64,000 nucleotides of DNA from CAVQGZ01 sp964400785. Its GTDB lineage: Bacteria > Actinomycetota > Actinomycetes > Jiangellales > Jiangellaceae. The number at the start of each line of letters is the position of its first letter. Position 1 is the first letter of the stretch. The translations under genes and the position numbers were made by a program. The stretch is from positions 62,001-126,000 of the forward strand of contig CAYNWB010000001.1 in the NCBI GenBank assembly GCA_964400785.1. Reading direction: 5' to 3'. This document shows positions 50,645-58,709 of the stretch, in pieces. The notes under the pieces are model-generated. The model saw only the letters and a list, made by a program, of their open reading frames with translations, searched no databases and was not told where the DNA came from.

Positions 50645-51540
50645 TGGAGACCTTCACCGCCGCTGTCGTCAGCGGCCTCGGGACCGGCGCGGTCTACGCG
50701 TTGCTGGCCGTCGGGTTCGTCATCATCTACCGGGCCACCGACGTCATCAACTTCGCCCAGCCGGCTCTGATGATCCTCGGCGCCTACGCCTCCAGCGCGT
50801 TCGTCAGCCGACTCGGGCTGCCCTTCTGGCTGTCGGTCGTCGCTGCGATGCTGACGCTCGCCGCCGTGGGCATGATCACCGAGCGGATCGCGTTGCGACC
50901 GATGGTCGGCCGACCCTCGTTCTCAGCCGCGACCGTCACCGTCGGGGTCTTCATCGTCCTGCTGATCGTCGCCTTCCGGCTCATCGGCCCCGACATCGTG
51001 ACGGCCGGCGACCCGTGGGGCCTGTCCACCGTCGAGGTGCTCGGAGCCACGGTCTTCACCCTCGACCTCGCCAAGATCGTCATCTCGTTGGTGGCCATCG
51101 CAGCGATCGGGCTCTTCCTCACCCGCTCTCGTGTCGGCCTGGCGATGCGAGCGACGGCACTGGACCAGGAGGTGGCCCTCGCCCAGGGGGTCAAGGTGGG
51201 ACGCATGTTCGGCCTGTCGTGGGGCATCTCCGCCGGGCTCGCCGCGCTCGCCGGCGTGCTCGTGAGCAGCGGCGGAAGCGGTGTCGACGCCACGATCGCC
51301 CTCGTGGCGCTCAAGGCGCTCCCGGTCATCATCCTGGGCGGCCTGGACTCCATCAAGGGATCGGTCATCGCCGGGCTGCTCATCGGCATCGCGGAGGGCC
51401 TGACCAAGACCTACCAGCCGGAGTACGCCCCATGGCTGGGTGCGAACTTCGACCTCGTCGTCCCCTACCTGATCATGATCGTGGTGCTCATGGTGCGGCC
51501 CTACGGCATGTTCGGGACGAAGGAGGTGGTGCGGGTATGA
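50644..51540 (+). CDS. livH: ABC transporter permease, LivH type
   Basis: A 298-residue membrane protein with about eight helices and the family start GLGTGAVYALLAVGFVIIYRATDVINF. ALDQEVALAQGVKVGRMFGLSWG is the cytoplasmic coupling helix that contacts LivG/LivF. The ATG overlaps the ligase stop by one base. It pairs with LivM downstream to form the pore. Confidence 0.93.
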   Translation: METFTAAVVSGLGTGAVYALLAVGFVIIYRATDVINFAQPALMILGAYASSAFVSRLGLPFWLSVVAAMLTLAAVGMITERIALRPMVGRPSFSAATVTVGVFIVLLIVAFRLIGPDIVTAGDPWGLSTVEVLGATVFTLDLAKIVISLVAIAAIGLFLTRSRVGLAMRATALDQEVALAQGVKVGRMFGLSWGISAGLAALAGVLVSSGGSGVDATIALVALKALPVIILGGLDSIKGSVIAGLLIGIAEGLTKTYQPEYAPWLGANFDLVVPYLIMIVVLMVRPYGMFGTKEVVRV

Positions 51541-52718
51541 CCACGACGACGTCGTCGACAACCACGTCACGGTCACGCTCGGACGCGCGGGCGTCCCGGC
51601 GAACGCTGCGCGGTCGGCCGCAGCTGTTCACGCGGTACTCCGACGAGCTGAAGATCTTCACCACCGCGTCCAAGCGCAACTGGACGATCGCCCTGCTCGC
51701 GGCGACCGTGGCCCTGCCGTTCGCTCTCGAGCGCGACATGGTCAGCCTGGTGAGCACCGTCTTCGCGTTCGCGATCGGCGGTATCGGCCTGAACGTGCTC
51801 ACCGGCTACGCCGGCCAGGTGTCGCTCGGCCACGCGTTCTTCCTCGGCCTCGGCGCCTACACCGCGGCGGTGCTGGGTGGCGAGTCGTCCGGCGGAGTGA
51901 TCGGGCTCGGCTGGGACATGGCGATCTGGCTGCCGCTCGCCGGTCTCGTGCCGGCGCTCGTCGGCCTCGCGGTGGCTCCGCTGGCCGCCCGCGTGCGCGG
52001 GCTCTACCTGGCCATCCTCACCCTCGGCCTGGTGTTCATCGGGGAGCACATCTTCAAGGAGGCCGACTCCATCACGGGCGGCGCCGGTGTGGGGCGCGCT
52101 CCCGCCGAGGCGGTCTTTCTCGGCTTCGACCTGTTCGCCGCCCACGAGATCCTGGGCGTGGAGCTCGACCGGTTCACGGTCTTCTACTACGCGTGCCTCG
52201 TCATCGTCGTGGTGATGGCCTTCGCCGCGCGCAACCTCGCCCGCTCCCGTTTCGGGCGCTCGTTCGCCGCCGTCCGCGACCGGGACGTGGCAGCCGAGGT
52301 GATGGGCGTCAACCTGCTGCGCACCAAGACTCTCGCCTTCGCCGTGTCATCGTTCTACGCGGGCATAGCCGGGGCACTGCTGTCGATCATCTTCGGCCGC
52401 ATCACGCCGGAGAACTGGAACCTCTTCCTGTCCATCGACTTCCTGGCCGTGGTGTTCATCGGAGGCCTCGCGACGATCAGCGGCTCGATCTTGGGTGCCG
52501 TCTTCGTGGTGATGCTGCCCAAGCTGGTGCAGGAGCTCTCGGACTACATCCCGCTGGCTTCCGACGTCGGGCAGGGCGGACTGTTCACCGTCTTCCAGCT
52601 GCAGTCGATCCTGTTCGGCGTGCTGATCGTGGTGTTCCTCGTGCTCGAACCGCGCGGCCTGTACGGGCTCTGGGTCAGGGTGCGCAACTACTTCAAGGCG
52701 TGGCCGTTCTCGTACTGA
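51537..52718 (+). CDS. livM: ABC transporter permease, LivM type
   Basis: A 393-residue permease with about ten helices and LivM hallmarks: GGIGLNVLTGYAGQVSLGHAFFLG and FGRSFAAVRDRDVAAEVMGVN (coupling helix). The first 50 residues are Ser/Thr/Arg-rich and cytoplasmic, longer than usual. The ATG overlaps the livH stop by 4 bp. It is the last gene before a hairpin cluster and the V-type ATPase operon. Confidence 0.93.
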   Translation: MTTTTSSTTTSRSRSDARASRRTLRGRPQLFTRYSDELKIFTTASKRNWTIALLAATVALPFALERDMVSLVSTVFAFAIGGIGLNVLTGYAGQVSLGHAFFLGLGAYTAAVLGGESSGGVIGLGWDMAIWLPLAGLVPALVGLAVAPLAARVRGLYLAILTLGLVFIGEHIFKEADSITGGAGVGRAPAEAVFLGFDLFAAHEILGVELDRFTVFYYACLVIVVVMAFAARNLARSRFGRSFAAVRDRDVAAEVMGVNLLRTKTLAFAVSSFYAGIAGALLSIIFGRITPENWNLFLSIDFLAVVFIGGLATISGSILGAVFVVMLPKLVQELSDYIPLASDVGQGGLFTVFQLQSILFGVLIVVFLVLEPRGLYGLWVRVRNYFKAWPFSY

Positions 52719-52722
52719 CACC

Positions 52723-52765
52723 GCCTGGCTGGCTGGCCGGCCGGCCAGCCAGGGACCTTAGTCCC
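52723..52765 (+). terminator. Two hairpins after livM
   Basis: CCTGGCTGGC and GCCAGCCAGG pair around a GGCC-rich 10-nt loop just after the livM stop. A second small hairpin follows, GGGAC-CTTA-GTCCC at 52752-52765. This likely ends the liv transcript. No U-run is present, as is common in high-GC genomes. Confidence 0.55.
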
Positions 52766-52881
52766 GCCCGGCTGGCCGTCTCGCCCTGCCTGTCGCATCG
52801 CCTGACCAGCAGGCTTGGGTGGGCGGGCTCTCGGGCCCGAGCGAGTGCGCAGGATGGCCCGGGCGTCCGCGAGGAGCGAGC

Positions 52882-53349
52882 ATGCCGGCGTCACGCGGAT
52901 TCCTGGAGCGCTTCCGCGCATCAGGGACGCCCGGCGCCGCCGCCGGCGCCGGGGTGCCGGCCGACCGATCGGCGGAGAGAGAGGTCGAGCTCGCCGCGTT
53001 GTTCGAGCGGCTCACGGCGGTCGAGACGGTGGCTGAGCAGATACGTTCCGACGGCGCGGAGCGCGCCGACCAGCACCGGCAGGCAGCCACCGCCCAGAGC
53101 CGACAGATCCTCGCCACCGCCCGCCAGCAGGCAGAGGTCGAGCGTCGCGAGGCTGCGGCACGCATCTCCGCACAGGCGCAGCACGAGACCGAGCAGGCGC
53201 TCGACCGAGCTCAGGCCGAGGCGGACGCCATCGCGGAGCACGCGCGCCGCGAGACGCCCACGTACGTCGACCGTGTCGTCAGTGAGGTGCTCGCGCGGCT
53301 CGGACTCGACCCACCGCAGGCAGACCCGGACGGGCAGAGCAGCCCATGA
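52882..53349 (+). CDS. V/A-type ATPase peripheral-stalk subunit (G/H-like)
   Basis: A 155-residue, Ala/Glu/Arg-rich coiled coil from about residue 35 to 125. The pattern matches the V/A-type stalk subunit G (H in archaea), which pairs with subunit E to hold the catalytic head. The assignment rests on composition and on its place as first gene in the ATPase operon, not on a signature motif. GAGGAG precedes the ATG at 52882. Confidence 0.7.
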   Translation: MPASRGFLERFRASGTPGAAAGAGVPADRSAEREVELAALFERLTAVETVAEQIRSDGAERADQHRQAATAQSRQILATARQQAEVERREAAARISAQAQHETEQALDRAQAEADAIAEHARRETPTYVDRVVSEVLARLGLDPPQADPDGQSSP

Positions 53350-54254
53350 GCACGTCCTGGGTGGCGGCCGCCGTCCGCGCGAGGTCGTTGGCCCGCCGAC
53401 GCCTGGGGGCGGCCGGTGCTCGACGCCTCGCTGCCAGTGACTCCGCGGAGCAGGCCGTCGTCGCCCTCGCCGAGACCGCCTACGGGCACGACGTCGCACC
53501 GACCGCCACCTTGGCCCAGGCCCAGCACGCAGTCGCCGCCACGCTGCTGTGGCACCTACGGGTGCTGGGAGGGTGGGTCCCCCGATCAGGGGTGCCCGCG
53601 CTGCGCGCCCTCGCAGCCGGGTTCGAGGTGGCCAACGTCGACGAGCACCTGCGAGCGCTGCGGGGTGAGCCCGCCGGGCGCACGTTCCGGCTGGGATCGT
53701 TCGCCACCGCATGGCCCCGGCTGCGGGCGGCCACATCCGTCCACGACCTGCGCGAGGTGCTGACCACCTCGACCTGGGGTGACCCCGGCGCAGACTCCGC
53801 CCGTGCGATCACCCTCTACCTTCGCGCGTCCTGGACCGTCCGCGTGGCCCGCACGGTACCGATGACGCAGCGCTGGATGAGCGGCGCCGCGGCACTGCTC
53901 ATCCAGCGGGAGGTCATGCTGGGCCCCGGGAGGATGCCGGAGTCCGTCGTCCGGGCAGTCGAGCCACTGCTGGGAGCCTCGTGGTCAGACGTGCGAGGTC
54001 TGACCCGGCACGCCCAGGCCGGGTGGGCCGTGCGCGACGTCAGGGAGCCCACCGACCTGTGGCGCGCCGAGGCCGGGTTCTGGCGGCAGGTCGAGCGCGA
54101 CGCCTTCGCCCACCTTCGCGGATCGTCGTTCGACATCGAGCCAACGGTGGCGGCGCTGGCACTGCTCGCCGTCGACGCGTGGAGAGTGCGCGCCGCCCTG
54201 GAGACCGCCGCCGGCCAGCACGACGACCTGGAGCTGTTCGATGCCGTGGCGTGA
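53346..54254 (+). CDS. ntpC: V/A-type ATPase subunit C (AC39/d-like)
   Basis: A 302-residue helical, Ala/Arg-rich soluble protein that fits subunit C, the funnel joining the central stalk to the membrane ring. Sequence identity to known C subunits is not obvious by eye; length, helical content and gene order support the call. The ATG overlaps the previous stop by 4 bp. It is followed by subunit I with a 14-bp overlap. Confidence 0.72.
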   Translation: MSTSWVAAAVRARSLARRRLGAAGARRLAASDSAEQAVVALAETAYGHDVAPTATLAQAQHAVAATLLWHLRVLGGWVPRSGVPALRALAAGFEVANVDEHLRALRGEPAGRTFRLGSFATAWPRLRAATSVHDLREVLTTSTWGDPGADSARAITLYLRASWTVRVARTVPMTQRWMSGAAALLIQREVMLGPGRMPESVVRAVEPLLGASWSDVRGLTRHAQAGWAVRDVREPTDLWRAEAGFWRQVERDAFAHLRGSSFDIEPTVAALALLAVDAWRVRAALETAAGQHDDLELFDAVA

Positions 54255-55668
54255 GACCGTCGAGCCGGTGCGCATGGATCGCGTCGCGATCCTGGGACCA
54301 CGCGAGACCTGGCGCCACGTGCTCGTCGCGGTCGCGGACAGCGGTGCGGTCGAGCTCGACCGTGTGGCCGACGGCACCGAGAACGTGCCGGACGAGGCCG
54401 CTCGGCGGCTGCAGTCGCTCGGCGTCGAGCCGTCGGAGCCCCTGCTGTGCTGGGACCCCCCGGACCTGGACACGGTGGTGCAGACCCAGCCGCCGAAGCG
54501 AGCCGCTGCCCTGCTGGCAGGGGAGTCGTCGCTCGCCGACGTCGTCGGCGACTCCGTGCGCCGAGGCTCCGTCTGCGCGCTCACCGGCTGGGTGCCCGCT
54601 CGGCGACGACTCGACGTCGCCGAGCGCATCGCGGCCCACGGGGGCGCGGTGGTACCGCTCGAGCGTCCCCGCGGCACCGACCCGCCGACTCTGCTCGTCA
54701 GCCGTGGGCGCGTCGGGCGATCCTTCGAGCCACTCGTGCGCACCTACGCGACCGTGCCGTACGCCGACGTCGACCCCACGATCGTGGCGGGCCTGGCCTA
54801 CGTCGCCATGTTCGGGATGATGTTCGCCGACGCCGGCCACGGGCTGCTGCTCGTCCTGCTCGGCCTGCTGCTGCGGTCGGGCCGGATTCGACGCCTCGCG
54901 CGCTTTCGCCATGTGTGGCCGTTCGTCGTCGGCGCCGGCCTGACCTCGGTGGTGTTCGGGGTGCTCTTCGGCGAGTTCTTCGGACCGACCGGCGTGCTGG
55001 AGCCCCTGTGGCTGGACCCCCTGGAGGACCCGATCACCCTGCTCGGGGCAGCCGTGGGGGTCGGCGCCGTGCTGCTCGCCGGCTCCTACGCGCTCGGAGC
55101 GACCAACCGGTGGCGTGAGGGTGGCTGGCAGGCCGCCCTGGTGGCGCAGAGCGGACTTGCCGGGATCGCGCTGTTCCTCGGTCTCGGCATCATCGCCTGG
55201 GGGGTCGCGGCCGGCGTGACCGCCCTGGTCGTGGGCGGCGCCGTCGTCGGTGTCGTGGGGGTCGTGCTGACCTACCTGGGGCTCTTCGCGGCCTCCGGAG
55301 GCGGAGGAGCGGGTGCCGCGCAGGCGACTGTCGAGGTGTTCGACGCAGTGATCCGCCTCGGGACGAGCCTGGTCTCGTTCGCCCGTCTCGCCGCGTTCGG
55401 CCTGGCCCACGCCGCCCTGACCGCCCTGGTCTGGCAGGGCACGACGGCACTGGCCGGCACGGGGGCCCTGGGGTGGCTCGCCGGGGCACTGCTGTTCGTC
55501 GTCGGCAACGCCGTCGTCTTCGGGTTCGAGGCGCTGGTCGCCGGCATCCAGGCCCTGCGCCTGGAGTACTACGAGCTCTTCTCACGGGTCTTCGAGTCGG
55601 AGGGTCGGCCCTTCACCCCGTGGCACGTCCCGCTCGCACGGGACGACTCACAACGGGAGGTGTCCTGA
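54241..55668 (+). CDS. ntpI: V/A-type ATPase membrane subunit I (a-subunit)
   Basis: Subunit I carries the half-channels for ion movement. The 475 residues have a soluble N-terminal half and about seven helices from residue 180. Hallmarks are YVAMFGMMFADAGHG, GVLFGEFFGPTG, the channel arginine Arg382 in SFARLAAFGLAHA, and QALRLEYYELFSRVF at the end. Typical bacterial and archaeal forms exceed 600 residues, so the N-terminal stalk domain is shortened here. The start at 54241 could also be ATG 54274. Confidence 0.9.
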   Translation: MPWRETVEPVRMDRVAILGPRETWRHVLVAVADSGAVELDRVADGTENVPDEAARRLQSLGVEPSEPLLCWDPPDLDTVVQTQPPKRAAALLAGESSLADVVGDSVRRGSVCALTGWVPARRRLDVAERIAAHGGAVVPLERPRGTDPPTLLVSRGRVGRSFEPLVRTYATVPYADVDPTIVAGLAYVAMFGMMFADAGHGLLLVLLGLLLRSGRIRRLARFRHVWPFVVGAGLTSVVFGVLFGEFFGPTGVLEPLWLDPLEDPITLLGAAVGVGAVLLAGSYALGATNRWREGGWQAALVAQSGLAGIALFLGLGIIAWGVAAGVTALVVGGAVVGVVGVVLTYLGLFAASGGGGAGAAQATVEVFDAVIRLGTSLVSFARLAAFGLAHAALTALVWQGTTALAGTGALGWLAGALLFVVGNAVVFGFEALVAGIQALRLEYYELFSRVFESEGRPFTPWHVPLARDDSQREVS

Positions 55669-56145
55669 GTGTCCGTATGGCTGATCGCCCTACCGGTTCT
55701 GGTGCTGACAGCGGTCGTGGTGCCCCTGGCGCTGCGGCGACGCGGCCGAACTGCGGTACGCACGATGCTGGCCTTCGACGCGGCACTGGTCGTGGTCGCC
55801 CTGGCTGTGTTCGGGCTTGCCCTGGCGGCAGGCTCGAGCAGCCCCGCGACGGCCGCCAGCGGCGAGGCCCGAGTGACGACCTCGCAGACCACCACCCCGT
55901 CGGAGCCGGACGGGACGAGCGCGGACAGCTCGGCTCGCTCCTCCGCCCTCATCGGGGCATCCATCGCCGTGGCCGGGTGCGGTATCGGGGCGGCCATCGG
56001 TGTGGCCTACACCGGCGCAGCCGCGCTGGCAGCCATCAGCGAGCGTCCGGAGATCTTCGGCCGCGCCATGGTGATCGTCGGCCTGGCCGAAGGCATCGCG
56101 ATCTACGGCCTGATCGTCGGGATCATTCTTATCGGGCAAGAGTGA
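55669..56145 (+). CDS. ntpK: V/A-type ATPase ring subunit K (c-subunit)
   Basis: The rotor ring subunit. The true c-hairpin is residues 93-156, with the glycine-rich first helix (VAGCGIGAAIGVAYTG) and ion-binding Glu141 in GLAEGIAIYG. Before it are two further helices (about 4-22 and 33-55) with an Arg-rich loop, and a Ser/Thr-rich linker (56-92). The first pair lacks ring-subunit consensus, so this is not a simple duplication. The GTG start abuts the subunit I stop. Confidence 0.88.
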   Translation: MSVWLIALPVLVLTAVVVPLALRRRGRTAVRTMLAFDAALVVVALAVFGLALAAGSSSPATAASGEARVTTSQTTTPSEPDGTSADSSARSSALIGASIAVAGCGIGAAIGVAYTGAAALAAISERPEIFGRAMVIVGLAEGIAIYGLIVGIILIGQE

Positions 56146-56152
56146 TCGCAGG

Positions 56153-56371
56153 ATGGGGCGAGCAGTAGCCGTCGGACCGGCCGTACGCATGGCCGGCTGG
56201 GCGCTGGCCGGGGTCGAGGTGCGTGCCGCCGACAGCGACGTCGAGGTACGCCGTGCCGTCGAGCACCTGCCGGCCGACCTCACGCTGCTGCTCGTGACCG
56301 AGCACGTGGCCGACGCCATGGACGACGGCGCCGTGCCGGCGGGCGCGCTGCTGGCGGTGCTTCCGCCATGA
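56153..56371 (+). CDS. ntpF: V/A-type ATPase subunit F (short)
   Basis: A 72-residue protein at the position of subunit F, the tip of the central shaft. It shows the expected ending LLLVTEHVADAM...LLAVLPP with alternating beta and helix. Known F subunits are around 100 residues, so the C-terminal helix is missing or very short. No frameshift is evident. It overlaps subunit E by 4 bp. Confidence 0.75.
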   Translation: MGRAVAVGPAVRMAGWALAGVEVRAADSDVEVRRAVEHLPADLTLLLVTEHVADAMDDGAVPAGALLAVLPP

Positions 56372-56919
56372 CGACCACAGCGGCCGACATGGGCCATGAG
56401 TCGCAGGCACTGCTCGACGACCCGCTGCTGCCCGTCCGGGACGCGCTGCTCGCCGCAGCCCGACGTGACGCCCAGGCCCTGGTGGCCGAGGCGCAGCAGG
56501 AGGGCACCCGCCTGCTCGAGCGGGCAGAGGCCGAGGCCGATCGGCTGCGTGAGGCAGGACGACGCGACGGCGAGCAGGACGCCGAGCAGGTGCGCCGGGA
56601 CCTGCAGGCGCGGGCACGTCGCCGCGGCCGGGGCATCGTGCTGGCGGCCCAGCGCGACGCCCTCGAGCAGCTGCGCCGGGCCGTGCACCACAGGCTGCGC
56701 GAGATCTGGGACGACGAGCCGAGCCGGGCGCGGGTCACCGCGCGGCTGGTCGACCTGGCCCGCCGCGACCTGGGCCCGACAGCCACGATCACCGACCACC
56801 CGGCCGGCGGGGTCGTCGTGGAGCGTGACCACACCCGCGCCACCTACCTGCTCACCGATCTGGCCGACCAGGTGATCGAGGACCTCGGCCACGACATCGC
56901 CGGGCTGTGGACCCCATGA
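56368..56919 (+). CDS. ntpE: V/A-type ATPase subunit E
   Basis: A 183-residue peripheral-stalk subunit. Residues 25-110 form a charged coiled coil, and the C-terminal domain ends GGVVVERDHTRATYLLTDLADQVIEDLG, similar to the usual GGxxVxxxDGxxxxxxTxxxRLE pattern. It would pair with the G-like subunit. The ATGA overlaps on both sides show tight coupling. Confidence 0.85.
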   Translation: MTTTAADMGHESQALLDDPLLPVRDALLAAARRDAQALVAEAQQEGTRLLERAEAEADRLREAGRRDGEQDAEQVRRDLQARARRRGRGIVLAAQRDALEQLRRAVHHRLREIWDDEPSRARVTARLVDLARRDLGPTATITDHPAGGVVVERDHTRATYLLTDLADQVIEDLGHDIAGLWTP

Positions 56920-58709
56920 CGGCGACCGTGCGTGCGTCGCAGGCCACCCTCCGCACCGGCCGGGTCCGCCGCGTCGCGGGGCCCCTGGTCGAGGTCGCCG
57001 ACCTCCCGGGCCTGGCCATGGCCGACATCGTCGCGCTGGGTGTCGACGGACTGCCGGGCGAGGTGGTGTCGCTGCGAGGCGCCCTCGCGACGGTCCAGGC
57101 CTACGAGTACACGGGAGGGCTGTGCCCCGGAGACCCGGTGACCGGGCTGGGCAAGCCCTTGGTGGCACCACTCGGGCCACGCCTGCTGGGCTCGGTCGTC
57201 GACGGGTTGCTGCGCCCCCTCGACGACGCCGGGCCGTGGCTCGACCCGGCACGCCCCAGCCCGCCGCCCCGCCGGTGGACGCTGACACCTGCTGTCGCGA
57301 CCGGCGATCAGGTCGGTGCCGGCGACACGGTCGCCACCGTCGACGTGCCCGGTCACCTGGTGTTCCGGGTCATGGTCCCCCCCGGGGTGCAGGGGTCGGT
57401 CGTCTGGGTGCGTCCGGCGGGGGCCTGCCGCGACGACGAGGACGTCGCCGAGGTCGAGGACTCCTCCGGCGACCGGCACCGGCTGCCTCTCGTGCAGCAG
57501 TGGCCCGTGCGCCACCCCCGCCCCTACACCGACCGGGTCGACGAGGTGACCGGACTGGTGACCGGCCAACGGGTGCTCGACCTGCTGCACCCGGTTGCCC
57601 GTGGCAGCACGGCTGCGGTTCCCGGAGGCTTCGGCACCGGCAAGACGATGCTGCTGCAGCAGGTCGCCAAGTGGTGCGACGCCGACGTCATCGTCTACGT
57701 CGGCTGCGGCGAGCGCGGCAACGAGATGGCCGACGTGGTCGCCGACCTCGCGGCTCTTGTCGACCCCCGCACCGGCGCCCCGTTGGCGCACCGCACGGTC
57801 GTGATCGCGAACACCTCCAACATGGCGATGATGGCGCGAGAGGCGAGCATCTACTCGGGCATCACCGTGGCGGAGTTCTTTCGCGACATGGGGTACCACG
57901 CGGTGGTGATCGCCGACTCGACGTCGCGGTGGGCCGAGGCCCTGCGGGAGTTCGCGTCCCGGTCGGGCGTGCTGCCGGCCGAGGAGGGCTACCCCGCCGA
58001 CCTGGCCTCGTCCCTTGCCGCCTTCTACGAGCGCTCGGGCCACGTGCGCACCCTCGGCGGCAGCACCGGGTCGGTCACCGTCCTCGGCGCCGTGTCCCCG
58101 CCGGGTGGAGACCGGTCCGAACCGGTGACCGCCAACACCGAGAGGTTCGTCCGCTGCCTGTGGTCTCTGGACCGAGACCTGGCCTACTCGCGGCACTACC
58201 CGGCGGTCTCGTGGCTGGGGTCGTTCTCCCGCGACGCCGATCAGCTGGCCACGTGGCACGCACGCACCGGCGACCCGGGGTGGGCGTCGCGGCGCGCTCG
58301 CATGATGTCGCTGCTGGCCGAGGCCGACCGCCTGCAGGCGCTGGCCGACCTGGTCGGGCTCGGGTCGCTCCCGGCCGCCGAGCGGGTGGGCATTCTCGGT
58401 GCCCGTCTGGTGCGGGAGGCGGTTCTGCAGCAGAACGCCCTCAGCGACCTCGACGCCTCCTGCACCCTGGCCAAAGGGGCCGCACTGGCCCAGGCGGTGC
58501 TGGACGTGGTCGCACGGTGCCAGTCGCTGGTCGAGCAGGGCGTGCTCGCCTCGAGCATCGAGGAGCAGGACTTCACGGCACTCGTGCGAGCGCGTGAGGA
58601 GACAGGGGCCGACGACGTCGACGCCGTGCTTCGTCGCCGCGACACCGTGCTCACGGCCCTGGACGACCTCGGCGCTGCCCGCGCCTCCGACCAGGCAGGT
58701 GCCCCGTGA
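56916..58709 (+). CDS. ntpA: V/A-type ATPase catalytic subunit A
   Basis: The 597-residue catalytic subunit. Its Walker A is GGFGTGKT at residues 237-244 (Lys243), where most relatives have GPFGxGKT. Further motifs are VYVGCGERGNEMADV, NTSNMAMMAREASIYSGITVAEFFRDMGY, DSTSRWAEALREF and PAEEGYPADLASSLAAFYERSG. The N-terminal bulge domain is present (residues about 115-190). ATG 56916 overlaps the subunit E stop. Confidence 0.96.
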   Translation: MTATVRASQATLRTGRVRRVAGPLVEVADLPGLAMADIVALGVDGLPGEVVSLRGALATVQAYEYTGGLCPGDPVTGLGKPLVAPLGPRLLGSVVDGLLRPLDDAGPWLDPARPSPPPRRWTLTPAVATGDQVGAGDTVATVDVPGHLVFRVMVPPGVQGSVVWVRPAGACRDDEDVAEVEDSSGDRHRLPLVQQWPVRHPRPYTDRVDEVTGLVTGQRVLDLLHPVARGSTAAVPGGFGTGKTMLLQQVAKWCDADVIVYVGCGERGNEMADVVADLAALVDPRTGAPLAHRTVVIANTSNMAMMAREASIYSGITVAEFFRDMGYHAVVIADSTSRWAEALREFASRSGVLPAEEGYPADLASSLAAFYERSGHVRTLGGSTGSVTVLGAVSPPGGDRSEPVTANTERFVRCLWSLDRDLAYSRHYPAVSWLGSFSRDADQLATWHARTGDPGWASRRARMMSLLAEADRLQALADLVGLGSLPAAERVGILGARLVREAVLQQNALSDLDASCTLAKGAALAQAVLDVVARCQSLVEQGVLASSIEEQDFTALVRAREETGADDVDAVLRRRDTVLTALDDLGAARASDQAGAP

